NCBI GenBank assembly: GCA_900549995.1
Contig: URQQ01000004.1
Location: 1 to 64,000, forward strand
Reading direction: 5' to 3'
DNA: 64,000 bases
DNA from: an uncultured Lachnospiraceae bacterium
GTDB taxonomy: Bacteria; Bacillota; Clostridia; Lachnospirales; Lachnospiraceae
Shown here: positions 9,348-15,963 of the stretch, one piece after another
How positions within the stretch are numbered: the stretch's first letter is position 1
Layout: every line of letters begins with the position of its first letter
Notes under the pieces: model-generated
What the model was told of the DNA's origin: nothing
The model's input: only the letters and a program-made list of their open reading frames with translations
Database searches by the model: none
Program-made: the position numbers and the translations under genes

Positions 9348-9438
9348 AATGAACCCCCTGTCCATCTGTTTTGCGAATCTCCCCCTGCATGTGCCAGCCA
9401 GGGAGTGTATCACATATTCTTCCTAACATCATAGATAC

Positions 9439-9467
9439 AGTATAAAATATCAGGGCGGAAATAACAA
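9439..9467 (-). promoter_or_regulatory. Sigma-A promoter of the PEP/pyruvate-binding gene
   Basis: On the minus strand TTGTTA (9462-9467) and TATACT (9439-9444) are separated by 17 bp, about 90 nt upstream of the ATG. Confidence 0.6.
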
Positions 9468-9502
9468 GTGCGCTGATTCTGGTTGAGTGAAATGAAAAGA
9501 GG

Positions 9503-9657
9503 GCGGACTTCCTTCTGTGGAACGTGCTGCACAACTAACGCCATGCCACTTCGTCTACGCTTCGCTTCGTCTCAGTGCGGCTGCCCGCCGTATACGTTCC
9601 AGTCAAGGCTGTCCTCTGCAAGCGAGCTTGCGGCGGACTTCCTTCTCTGGAACGTGC
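9503..9657 (+). repeat. Nested GC-rich repeat element with 25-bp direct repeats
   Basis: The unit at 9503-9527 recurs at 9633-9657 with one mismatch in 25 bp. Inside, ACGTTCCAG (9594-9602) is inverted as CTGGAACGT (9647-9655), and CAAGCGAGCTTG is palindromic. The stretch is GC-rich against its surroundings and carries no credible gene. It accounts for most of the 441-bp gap between the flanking genes. It has the look of a decayed mobile or repeat element, but no family is recognised. Confidence 0.6.
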
Positions 9658-9718
9658 ATGGCTTACCAGTTTCCGCCACATAACCAAAAGGTTATAAATC
9701 TTATATTAATTTAAATAT

Positions 9719-9748
9719 TTGATTATTTCATGCATTTCTCCATATAAT
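9719..9748 (+). promoter_or_regulatory. Promoter of the aminotransferase-GDH operon
   Basis: TTGATT (9719-9724) and a perfect TATAAT (9743-9748) are 18 bp apart, about 40 nt upstream of the ATG at 9789. Confidence 0.65.
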
Positions 9749-9788
9749 GTGTTTAAGAAAACAAGTTCCCAAGCAAAAGGAGGAAACG

Positions 9789-11075
9789 ATGAGTAGTTTA
9801 TCTATTTACGAATCAAAAGAAGCTGCGGCATCTGCGCTGGAAGAGCTGATGACCAAATATAAGGAAGCGGCAGCGGAGAATTTAAAGCTCAACATGGCGA
9901 GAGGTAAGCCGGCGCCGGAACAGCTGGATCTGAGCAACGGACTTCTGGGCGCCATGGATGATTATCATCTTGAAGATGGTACGGACGCAAGAAACTATGG
10001 AATACTGGACGGAATTCCTGAGTGCAAAAGATTGTTTGCAGATCTTCTTGGTCTGAACCCTGACCAGATGATTATCGGCGGTAATTCAAGCCTGAATATG
10101 ATGTTTGATGTAATGGCTTCGCTGTGCCTCTTCGGTACAGATGGGGAGAAGCCCTGGCACTACCATAAATTTTCCGGAACACCTGTAAAATTCCTCTGTC
10201 CGTCACCTGGATATGACCGCCACTTTGCAGTATGCGAAGAACTTGGAATTGAAATGATTCCTGTTCCGCTTCTCAATGATGGCCCGGATATGGATCTTGT
10301 GATGAAACTTGTGGCAAGTGATCCATTAATTAAAGGAATCTGGTGTGTGCCGCTTTATTCCAATCCTCAGGGTGTCTGCTACAGCGACGAAGTTGTAGAC
10401 AAGCTGGCTTCTATGGAAACTGCTGCGAAAGACTTCCGCATTTTCTGGGATAACGCTTACGGCGTGCATCACATTTATGAAAAAACCGGGTTAAAAGATA
10501 TCCTGAAGGCTTGCGAAGAAGCTGGAAATCCTGACCGTACTTACTACTTCTTCTCAACTTCCAAAATTACATTCCCGGGTGCCGGCATCGCTGTCACAGC
10601 CTCTGGAAATGGTAACATCAAGGAGTTAAAGAAGCACATGGCCGCACAGATCATCAGTTATGACAAAATCAACCAGCTGCGTCATGTAAAATTCTTCAAG
10701 ACAGCCGATGCGATTCACGAGCACATGGATAAGCTGGCAGACAAACTTCGTCCGAAGTTCGACCTTGTGAAAGAGAAACTGGAAAGCCAGATCGGGGAAA
10801 CGGGCTTTGCAAAATGGAGCAATCCAAAAGGCGGGTATTTCGTCTCACTCGACACATTGCCAGGCTGCGCCAAAAGAACCGTCGCACTTGCCAAAGAAGC
10901 CGGCGTAATTTTAACAGGTGCCGGTGCAACTTATCCTTACGGCGATGACGAAAATGACAGCAACATCCGAATTGCCCCGACATACCCAACAGTAGATGAA
11001 CTCGCAAAAGCAATGGACATCTTTATCTTATGTGTAAAAATTGCAGGAACTGAAAAATATCTGAATGAAAAATAA
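9789..11075 (+). CDS. Pyridoxal-phosphate aminotransferase, aspartate aminotransferase-like (subgroup Ic)
   Basis: 428 residues with a fold-type I aminotransferase pattern: N-L-N-M-A-R-G-K-P near residue 35, the cofactor-binding G-G-N-S-S-L-N near 95, the C-V-P-x-Y-S-N-P-Q-G segment and the PLP lysine in S-T-S-K-I-T-F-P-G-A-G. This arrangement fits the MocR-like/aspartate aminotransferase subgroup, which exchanges amino groups between aspartate and 2-oxoglutarate. ATG 9789 has AGGAGG at a good distance; the longer reading from 9747 lacks one. The stop overlaps the approach to the glutamate dehydrogenase gene, 13 bp on. Together they form a nitrogen-assimilation or amino-acid-fermentation pair. 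Confidence 0.85.
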   Translation: MSSLSIYESKEAAASALEELMTKYKEAAAENLKLNMARGKPAPEQLDLSNGLLGAMDDYHLEDGTDARNYGILDGIPECKRLFADLLGLNPDQMIIGGNSSLNMMFDVMASLCLFGTDGEKPWHYHKFSGTPVKFLCPSPGYDRHFAVCEELGIEMIPVPLLNDGPDMDLVMKLVASDPLIKGIWCVPLYSNPQGVCYSDEVVDKLASMETAAKDFRIFWDNAYGVHHIYEKTGLKDILKACEEAGNPDRTYYFFSTSKITFPGAGIAVTASGNGNIKELKKHMAAQIISYDKINQLRHVKFFKTADAIHEHMDKLADKLRPKFDLVKEKLESQIGETGFAKWSNPKGGYFVSLDTLPGCAKRTVALAKEAGVILTGAGATYPYGDDENDSNIRIAPTYPTVDELAKAMDIFILCVKIAGTEKYLNEK

Positions 11076-11088
11076 AGGAGATTTAATC

Positions 11089-12351
11089 ATGGAAAAAACA
11101 TATAATCCGTATGACAACGTATTAAAAGTAGTATCTGACGCAGCTGAAATTCTTGGCTATTCTGACAGTGACATCGAAGCCATCAAGTTCCCGGAACGAG
11201 AACTGAAAGTAGCAATTCCGGTACGTATGGACGACGGAACAACAAAGGTATTCGAAGGTTACCGTATCCAGCACTCTACATCCAGAGGTCCTGCAAAGGG
11301 CGGTATCCGTTTCCATCCTGCAGTAAACCTTGATGAAGTGAAAGCACTTGCAGCATGGATGACATTTAAATGTGCTGTTGTAAACATTCCTTACGGCGGC
11401 GGCAAAGGTGGAGTTGTATGCGATCCTAATACACTTTCCGAAAATGAAATCCGTGGTATCACAAGAAGATTCACAGCCGCTATTGCTCCACTGATTGGGC
11501 CAGAGCAGGACATCCCGGCTCCAGATGTAGGAACAAATGCAGCAGTTATGGGCTGGATGATGGATACTTACAGTATGCTGAAAGGCCACTGCGTACATGG
11601 CGTTGTCACAGGAAAACCAATTGAACTCGGCGGTGCTCTTGGAAGAAATGAAGCTACAGGACGCGGTGTTATGTTTACTACCAAAAATATCCTTGGCAAA
11701 CTTGGTGTTGAGATCAAAGATGCCACAGTTGCTGTTCAGGGTATGGGAAATGTAGGTAGCGTCACTGCAAAACTTCTCAACCAGGAGGGAATGAAAGTCG
11801 TTGCTGTCAGCGATGTATCCGGCGGTATCTATAAAGAAAGCGGACTGAATATCCCTGCAATTCTGGAATATCTGGGACAAAACAGAAGAAATCTTCTTTC
11901 CGGATATGAAGAAGAAGGACTTGTACGCATTTCCAACGAAGAGTTATTAGAATTAGACGTAAAAGTGCTTGTTCCTGCTGCACTTGAAAACCAGATCAAC
12001 GAATCAAATGCTGATAGAATCAAAGCTGATATTATCGTGGAAGCTGCCAACGGGCCAATCGCAATGGAAGCTGACGATATCCTTGAGAAAAAAGGAATTG
12101 TTGTTGTTCCTGATATCCTTGCAAATGCCGGCGGTGTTGTCGTATCTTACTTTGAGTGGGTACAGAACATCCAGTCTGTGAGCTGGACAGAAGAAACTGT
12201 CAATGAAAAGCTGAAAAACATCATGGATCCAGCATTCGAAGCAGTATGGGATATTGCACAGAAAAACAACAAAACTCTCCGTACAGGCGCTTATCTTATC
12301 GCAGTAAAACGTGTCGTAGATGCAAAAAAAGCAAGGGCTATCTGGCCGTAA
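11089..12351 (+). CDS. gdhA: Glutamate dehydrogenase (Glu/Leu/Phe/Val dehydrogenase family)
   Basis: 420 residues, the usual length of hexameric glutamate dehydrogenases. Visible are the substrate region G-P-A-K-G-G-I-R-F-H-P near 75, the catalytic lysine segment P-Y-G-G-G-K-G-G-V near 110, the P-A-P-D-V-G-T motif and a Rossmann G-x-G-N-V-G-S near 220. It interconverts 2-oxoglutarate plus ammonium and glutamate; NAD versus NADP preference cannot be judged by eye, though length and gut-anaerobe context favour the NAD form. AAAGGAG lies 8 nt before ATG 11089. It shares a transcript with the aminotransferase, whose 2-oxoglutarate/glutamate couple it would recycle. Confidence 0.93.
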   Translation: MEKTYNPYDNVLKVVSDAAEILGYSDSDIEAIKFPERELKVAIPVRMDDGTTKVFEGYRIQHSTSRGPAKGGIRFHPAVNLDEVKALAAWMTFKCAVVNIPYGGGKGGVVCDPNTLSENEIRGITRRFTAAIAPLIGPEQDIPAPDVGTNAAVMGWMMDTYSMLKGHCVHGVVTGKPIELGGALGRNEATGRGVMFTTKNILGKLGVEIKDATVAVQGMGNVGSVTAKLLNQEGMKVVAVSDVSGGIYKESGLNIPAILEYLGQNRRNLLSGYEEEGLVRISNEELLELDVKVLVPAALENQINESNADRIKADIIVEAANGPIAMEADDILEKKGIVVVPDILANAGGVVVSYFEWVQNIQSVSWTEETVNEKLKNIMDPAFEAVWDIAQKNNKTLRTGAYLIAVKRVVDAKKARAIWP

Positions 12352-12381
12352 GAATCACCGCTTTTATCCTTTCAATAACAC

Positions 12382-12420
12382 AGCTGTACATTTGCTTACC
12401 CGGGCAAATGTACAGCTTTT
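12382..12420 (+). terminator. Terminator of the aminotransferase-GDH operon
   Basis: AGCTGTACATTTGC pairs perfectly with GCAAATGTACAGCT around an 8-nt loop, then TTTTCTTGATTTT. Confidence 0.9.
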
Positions 12421-12421
12421 C

Positions 12422-12450
12422 TTGATTTTACACCCCCACCTGTTTATAAT
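12422..12450 (+). promoter_or_regulatory. Promoter upstream of the LysR gene
   Basis: TTGATT (12422-12427) and TATAAT (12445-12450) with a 17-bp spacer. It would give a leader of about 170 nt across the GC-rich element at 12467-12600. Confidence 0.5.
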
Positions 12451-12466
12451 GTGATTATAACTAAAA

Positions 12467-12600
12467 AGCCATGCGCGTCTCATGAAGGAAAGACCGGCGC
12501 AAGCTTGCTTGCAAAGGGCTGGCCTTTGTGAGACGCATACGGCGTTTAGCCGCACGGAGATGTAGCACCGCGGAATCGACGGGGCAGGGCAGAGACGCAG
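12467..12600 (+). repeat. GC-rich palindromic intergenic element
   Basis: GCGCGTCTCA (about 12472) faces TGAGACGC (about 12530), with the internal CAAGCTTGCTTGC run between. The block resembles the element at 9503-9657 in base composition and in its AAGC-TTGC palindromes, but a common origin is not proven. No gene is visible. Confidence 0.4.
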
Positions 12601-12627
12601 ATCAGAAAAGTAACGGGAGGGTAATTC

Positions 12628-13569
12628 ATGTTTAATTCAATGGAATATATTTACGAGGTATACAAGGAACGCAGTTTTTCAAAAGCTGCCGCCAACCTGT
12701 ATATCAGCCAGCCTTCCTTAAGTGCCACAGTCAAGAAAACGGAAGCTAAAATAGGCGCTCCCATCTTTGACCGCAGCGTCAATCCCATCCAGCTCACAGA
12801 ATGCGGAGAAGTGTATATCAAATCAATCGAGGAAATTATGGATATCCAGAATCGGTTTGAAAATTATGTAAATGACCTGAATGATCTGAAAACCGGCCAG
12901 CTTGCAATCGGAGGCAGTAATCTCTTTGCATCCTATGTACTTCCGCCTCTGATCACACAATTTACCAAGAAGTATCCTCTGGTGAGAATACGTTTGATTG
13001 AAGCCAATACCCCACAGCTGATTAATCAGCTGTTTCATGGCGCGCTGGATCTCGTGATCGACAACTCAACCTTCCCGGACGCACTGTATCAGCGCCATTT
13101 TTACACAACTGAAACTTTACTTTTGGCAGTGCCAAAAAATTTTGAATCCAACAATGCCGCCAGGAAATACAGCTTGAACCTTGCAGAGATCGCTGCCGGA
13201 AAGCATCTGGAAGATTCTGCTCCTTCTGTCCCTTTGCATCTGTTTGGAAAAGATCCCTTTATCTATCTTCGCTCTGGCAATGATACCCGTTCACGGGCAG
13301 AGAAAATCTGCCAGTCGCAGAATTTTACTCCCAATATTATTCTGAAACTTGACCAGCAGGCCACCGCATTCAATCTGTGTTCTTATGGGATGGGAAATAC
13401 ATTTGTCAGCGATACCATTTTAAAGAGTATAAAGACTGACAGTTCCTGCTGCTTCTATAAAGTAGAAGGAACCAATACACACCGCAGTATTTATCTGTAC
13501 CACAAGCAGAACAAATACGTAACACGCGCAATGCAGGAATTTTTGAAAATCGCCTCTGCAGAGGAATAA
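12628..13569 (+). CDS. LysR family transcriptional regulator
   Basis: 313 residues. The N-terminal winged helix-turn-helix is typical of LysR proteins: F-x-x-x-Y-E-V-Y-K-E-R-S-F-S-K-A-A, then the recognition helix S-Q-P-S-L-S-A-T-V-K-K-T-E. The C-terminal two-lobed effector-binding domain follows from about residue 90 (L-A-I-G-G-S). The inducer and target are unknown; the aspartate aminotransferase-GDH operon next door reads in the same direction, so the usual divergent-target rule gives no hint. Start ATG 12628 follows GGGAGGG. Confidence 0.9.
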   Translation: MFNSMEYIYEVYKERSFSKAAANLYISQPSLSATVKKTEAKIGAPIFDRSVNPIQLTECGEVYIKSIEEIMDIQNRFENYVNDLNDLKTGQLAIGGSNLFASYVLPPLITQFTKKYPLVRIRLIEANTPQLINQLFHGALDLVIDNSTFPDALYQRHFYTTETLLLAVPKNFESNNAARKYSLNLAEIAAGKHLEDSAPSVPLHLFGKDPFIYLRSGNDTRSRAEKICQSQNFTPNIILKLDQQATAFNLCSYGMGNTFVSDTILKSIKTDSSCCFYKVEGTNTHRSIYLYHKQNKYVTRAMQEFLKIASAEE

Positions 13570-13573
13570 ATAA

Positions 13574-13625
13574 AAAGAGAAGCTGATTTCATATCATTTA
13601 CCTATGGATCAGCTCCTCTTTCTTT
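13574..13625. terminator. Bidirectional terminator between lysR and the GIY-YIG gene
   Basis: AAAGAGAAGCTGAT pairs with ATCAGCTCCTCTTT; A- and T-runs flank both sides. The stem overlaps the end of the GIY-YIG coding region. Confidence 0.7.
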
Positions 13626-13846
13626 TTTCTTGTCAATTGCTTGATTGCATACTCCCGCTTCATCGCTTCCACTTTCGACTGGAACACTTCATAATACACC
13701 AGTTCCACAGGAAGACGTGACTTTGTATATTTTGCCCCCCGGCCGCTGTTGTGGTCACCAATCCTCCTAGTGATATCCGTCGTCCAGCCTGTATAGTAAG
13801 TACCGTCACTGCATTTTACGATATATGTATAATTTGTTTTCTCCAT
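13598..13846 (-). CDS. GIY-YIG nuclease superfamily protein (UPF0213/YhbQ-like)
   Basis: 82 residues, the size of the single-domain UPF0213 group. The hallmark strands are present as Y-T-Y-I-V and Y-Y-T-G-W-T, with conserved R-R-I-x-x-H-N and G-A-K-Y-T-K downstream and the closing acidic helix with E-A-M-K-R-E. The family is related to UvrC/homing endonuclease GIY-YIG domains and is thought to act on DNA, but its physiological role is poorly defined. It has its own promoter (TTGACT / TATAAT). Confidence 0.88.
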   Translation of the reverse strand: MEKTNYTYIVKCSDGTYYTGWTTDITRRIGDHNSGRGAKYTKSRLPVELVYYEVFQSKVEAMKREYAIKQLTRKKKEELIHR

Positions 13847-13886
13847 CCGCTGACACCACCTGCAAAATCATAATTCTCTGGTTGTT

Positions 13887-13914
13887 ATTATAACTGGTGC
13901 AGAAATAAAGTCAA
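13887..13914 (-). promoter_or_regulatory. Promoter of the GIY-YIG gene
   Basis: On the minus strand TTGACT (13909-13914) and TATAAT (13887-13892) are 16 bp apart. Confidence 0.6.
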
Positions 13915-13970
13915 GATGATCAGAGGATACCTCTTCTACGGAAATACCCCCTGACTGATTTCTTACGTTC

Positions 13971-14717
13971 TTATGACTCCAGATAATCGAGTGGATTGAC
14001 AGGTGTTCCATCTTTTGTCAGCTGAAAATAAAGATTGCACCCTTCCACACTGTAGTATTTTGTTGGTTCACTTAAAGTTCCGATTGCCTGTCCGGAATTT
14101 ACATAATCTCCGACAGCCACGTTAACATCCGCAAGCTGCCCGTAAACGGTCTGATAACCACTTCCGATGTCAATTGTCACTGTATTTCCTGTCTGTGCAT
14201 TTGTCTCAACTGCGGTCACAGTTCCACGTGCCGCTGTTACAACTTCTTCTCCGGTACTGCCTGAAATGATAACAGCCGGGTTGTACTTATACTGATCAAG
14301 TGTCGCAAAATATACCGTCTGATCCATGCTGTAATTCAAAAGAATGCTTCCACTGACTGGCCAAAGCAGTGTATCTGTCTCAGAAAATGTTACTTCCTGA
14401 GGCGCTGCATTTGCCACACTGTTATCTTCTGCCGCATTTGCCGGCTGCTGTACAACTGCATTTTCCGTGCTAGAGGATTCATTGATCCCCGGGTTATCAA
14501 TCGCGTTACTGTCAACTGACTGCGACGTATCTGTCTTTGCTTTCTTCTCTTCTGTCTTCTCGTTTTCTTTTTCTGCCACTGCGAGCTGCTTTGCCACTCC
14601 GTCTTTGTAATGTTTAAATGTATATGTTCCAACTAATGCGATCGCCGCCACGAAACAGATCACCAAACCCACAGTAGCACCCTTCCATTTTTTTGAAGAG
14701 CCTTCATTATTATTCAT
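13971..14717 (-). CDS. SpoIIQ-like protein with a degenerate LytM/M23 domain
   Basis: 248 residues: a short cytoplasmic start, one membrane helix (about residues 15-35), a Lys/Glu-rich linker, a Ser/Asn/Ala-rich stretch and a C-terminal LytM-type beta domain from about residue 115. Its place behind spoIID fits SpoIIQ, the forespore half of the SpoIIQ-SpoIIIAH channel. The zinc ligands of active M23 peptidases are missing: the first site reads N-P-A-V-I-I, the Y-G-H-L position is Y-G-Q-L and the H-x-H position is L-Y-F-Q, so it should be structural. ATG 14717 follows AGAGG by 8 nt. The alternative is a general non-catalytic M23 protein. Confidence 0.72.
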   Translation of the reverse strand: MNNNEGSSKKWKGATVGLVICFVAAIALVGTYTFKHYKDGVAKQLAVAEKENEKTEEKKAKTDTSQSVDSNAIDNPGINESSSTENAVVQQPANAAEDNSVANAAPQEVTFSETDTLLWPVSGSILLNYSMDQTVYFATLDQYKYNPAVIISGSTGEEVVTAARGTVTAVETNAQTGNTVTIDIGSGYQTVYGQLADVNVAVGDYVNSGQAIGTLSEPTKYYSVEGCNLYFQLTKDGTPVNPLDYLES

Positions 14718-14759
14718 TATCATCACCTCTGGCTATATTTTTGCCAGAAATGAAACCAT

Positions 14760-15647
14760 TTATTCTACATTTAATAAAATTTCGGCAACCTCTTTTATTT
14801 CTGTTCCTTCAAAAAAATATTGAATGATTTCATCGCACTTTTTACCTTCTTTGGCCAGCTCATTTGCCGTATTCTGGCTCATACCAAGGCCGTGCCCTAC
14901 CCCTGTCACAGTAACACGAAGCTTTCCTTCGTAATCCTGCAGTGCAAAACAGCTGGATGCAAGCCCATATTCTTTTCGGAATTCCTCCCCGGTATATGTA
15001 CGGTCGCCGAACCGGATGGACCGGACATATCCGGCACTGTCATAAGCAGTAATTTCATAATCCGCCTTCTCAATCATAACCGTACTCATCGCATCCTGCG
15101 CCTCCAAATCCTTCGGGCACTCCTTGCTCACAAGATAAGGGTATGCATCACTTCCAAGAACCTCACTGCCAATCCTCGTCTTTCCGTTGCTCAACTGATG
15201 AAACGGTACAATCGCAGGTTTGCCACCATATACAATAATTCGCTGATCCGTTTCCTCCCACGCTCTCACAAGTTTTTTATACTTCTTTTGAAACTTCTCC
15301 CTCCCCCACTGCTCTTTCATATCCGTTTCCGACCAAAAACGCTCCTGAAACACCGTCTTACTTCCATTCTCCTCTATCTCACGATACAGACTTGTCCGCA
15401 CAACTATCGCCTGAGCCTTCACCGCCTCCAACTCATCGTCTATTGAAATCTCCTTGGCCAGAACGCCCATTCCATACTCATCAAGCAATATCTTCGCCGT
15501 ACCCGTCGCAGTCTGCACCTTCACATAATTATCCCCGGCATCCACATTTACACCGATGCCAGACCCATTCATAAACACAGTAACGATATACGGCAGCAGC
15601 AGCAAAATCACAGCCGTTGCCAATACCCTCTTCACTTTCCGCCTCAT
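14760..15647 (-). CDS. spoIID: Stage II sporulation protein D (SpoIID)
   Basis: 295 residues. A signal-anchor helix (about residues 5-25) leads into the SpoIID/LytB domain, recognisable by E-Y-G-M-G-V-L-A-K-E-I near residue 60, the A-V-K-A-Q-A-I-V-V-R-T motif near 85 and the C-terminal G-V-G-H-G-L-G-M-S-Q-N-T-A. SpoIID is a lytic transglycosylase that thins septal peptidoglycan during engulfment of the forespore. ATG 15647 has GGGGAGGG before it. A sigma-E-like promoter sits upstream and the SpoIIQ-like gene is 42 bp downstream. Confidence 0.92.
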   Translation of the reverse strand: MRRKVKRVLATAVILLLLPYIVTVFMNGSGIGVNVDAGDNYVKVQTATGTAKILLDEYGMGVLAKEISIDDELEAVKAQAIVVRTSLYREIEENGSKTVFQERFWSETDMKEQWGREKFQKKYKKLVRAWEETDQRIIVYGGKPAIVPFHQLSNGKTRIGSEVLGSDAYPYLVSKECPKDLEAQDAMSTVMIEKADYEITAYDSAGYVRSIRFGDRTYTGEEFRKEYGLASSCFALQDYEGKLRVTVTGVGHGLGMSQNTANELAKEGKKCDEIIQYFFEGTEIKEVAEILLNVE

Positions 15648-15685
15648 GCTGCCCTCCCCGCCATCACCGTATAGTCCACTGTTAC

Positions 15686-15714
15686 AGTGTATGAGAAAAG
15701 TTCGGAAATATGAC
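15686..15714 (-). promoter_or_regulatory. Sigma-E-like sporulation promoter of spoIID
   Basis: Minus-strand GTCATATTT (15706-15714) and CATACACT (15686-15693) match the sigma-E consensus -35 (KMATATTT) and -10 (CATACANT), separated by 12 bp. The -35 abuts the repeat pair at 15715. Confidence 0.6.
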
Positions 15715-15804
15715 ATTGGGGACGTAATCCTTTTGAGATAGATTACGTCCCTAATTGCAAAGTGACCTGTCCCCAAACGAATTCAGACCTGTCCCCACTT
15801 GAAA
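15715..15804 (+). repeat. 90-bp REP-like repeat, left arm
   Basis: It begins with a hairpin (GGGGACGTAATCC facing GATTACGTCCC) and continues with two GACCTGTCCCC motifs. The reverse complement of 15871-15960 aligns along its full length with scattered mismatches. Confidence 0.85.
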
Positions 15805-15870
15805 TATATACAAATTATTATTTGTTTAAGAGTATTCTAACCTTAATTTTTAGTAATTATGCCAGTACAT

Positions 15871-15960
15871 TTCAAAAAGGGACAGGTCTATTTGCAGTTG
15901 GGGGCAGGTTGAAACGGAATTGGGGACGTAATCCACTTCAAAAGGATTACGTCCCCAATC
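15871..15960 (-). repeat. 90-bp REP-like repeat, right arm (inverted)
   Basis: Inverted copy of 15715-15804, separated from it by a 66-bp AT-rich spacer. It ends three bases from the glgP stop codon. The pair could form a large cruciform or act as a transcription terminator for glgP. Confidence 0.85.
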
Positions 15961-15963
15961 AAC

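Noticed and set aside
9483..9714. Short open frames in the GC-rich repeat island
   Set aside because: They are translations of the nested repeats, without start signals.
13971..14717. Active M23 endopeptidase
   Set aside because: All zinc-binding positions are replaced, so it is described as a non-catalytic SpoIIQ-like protein.
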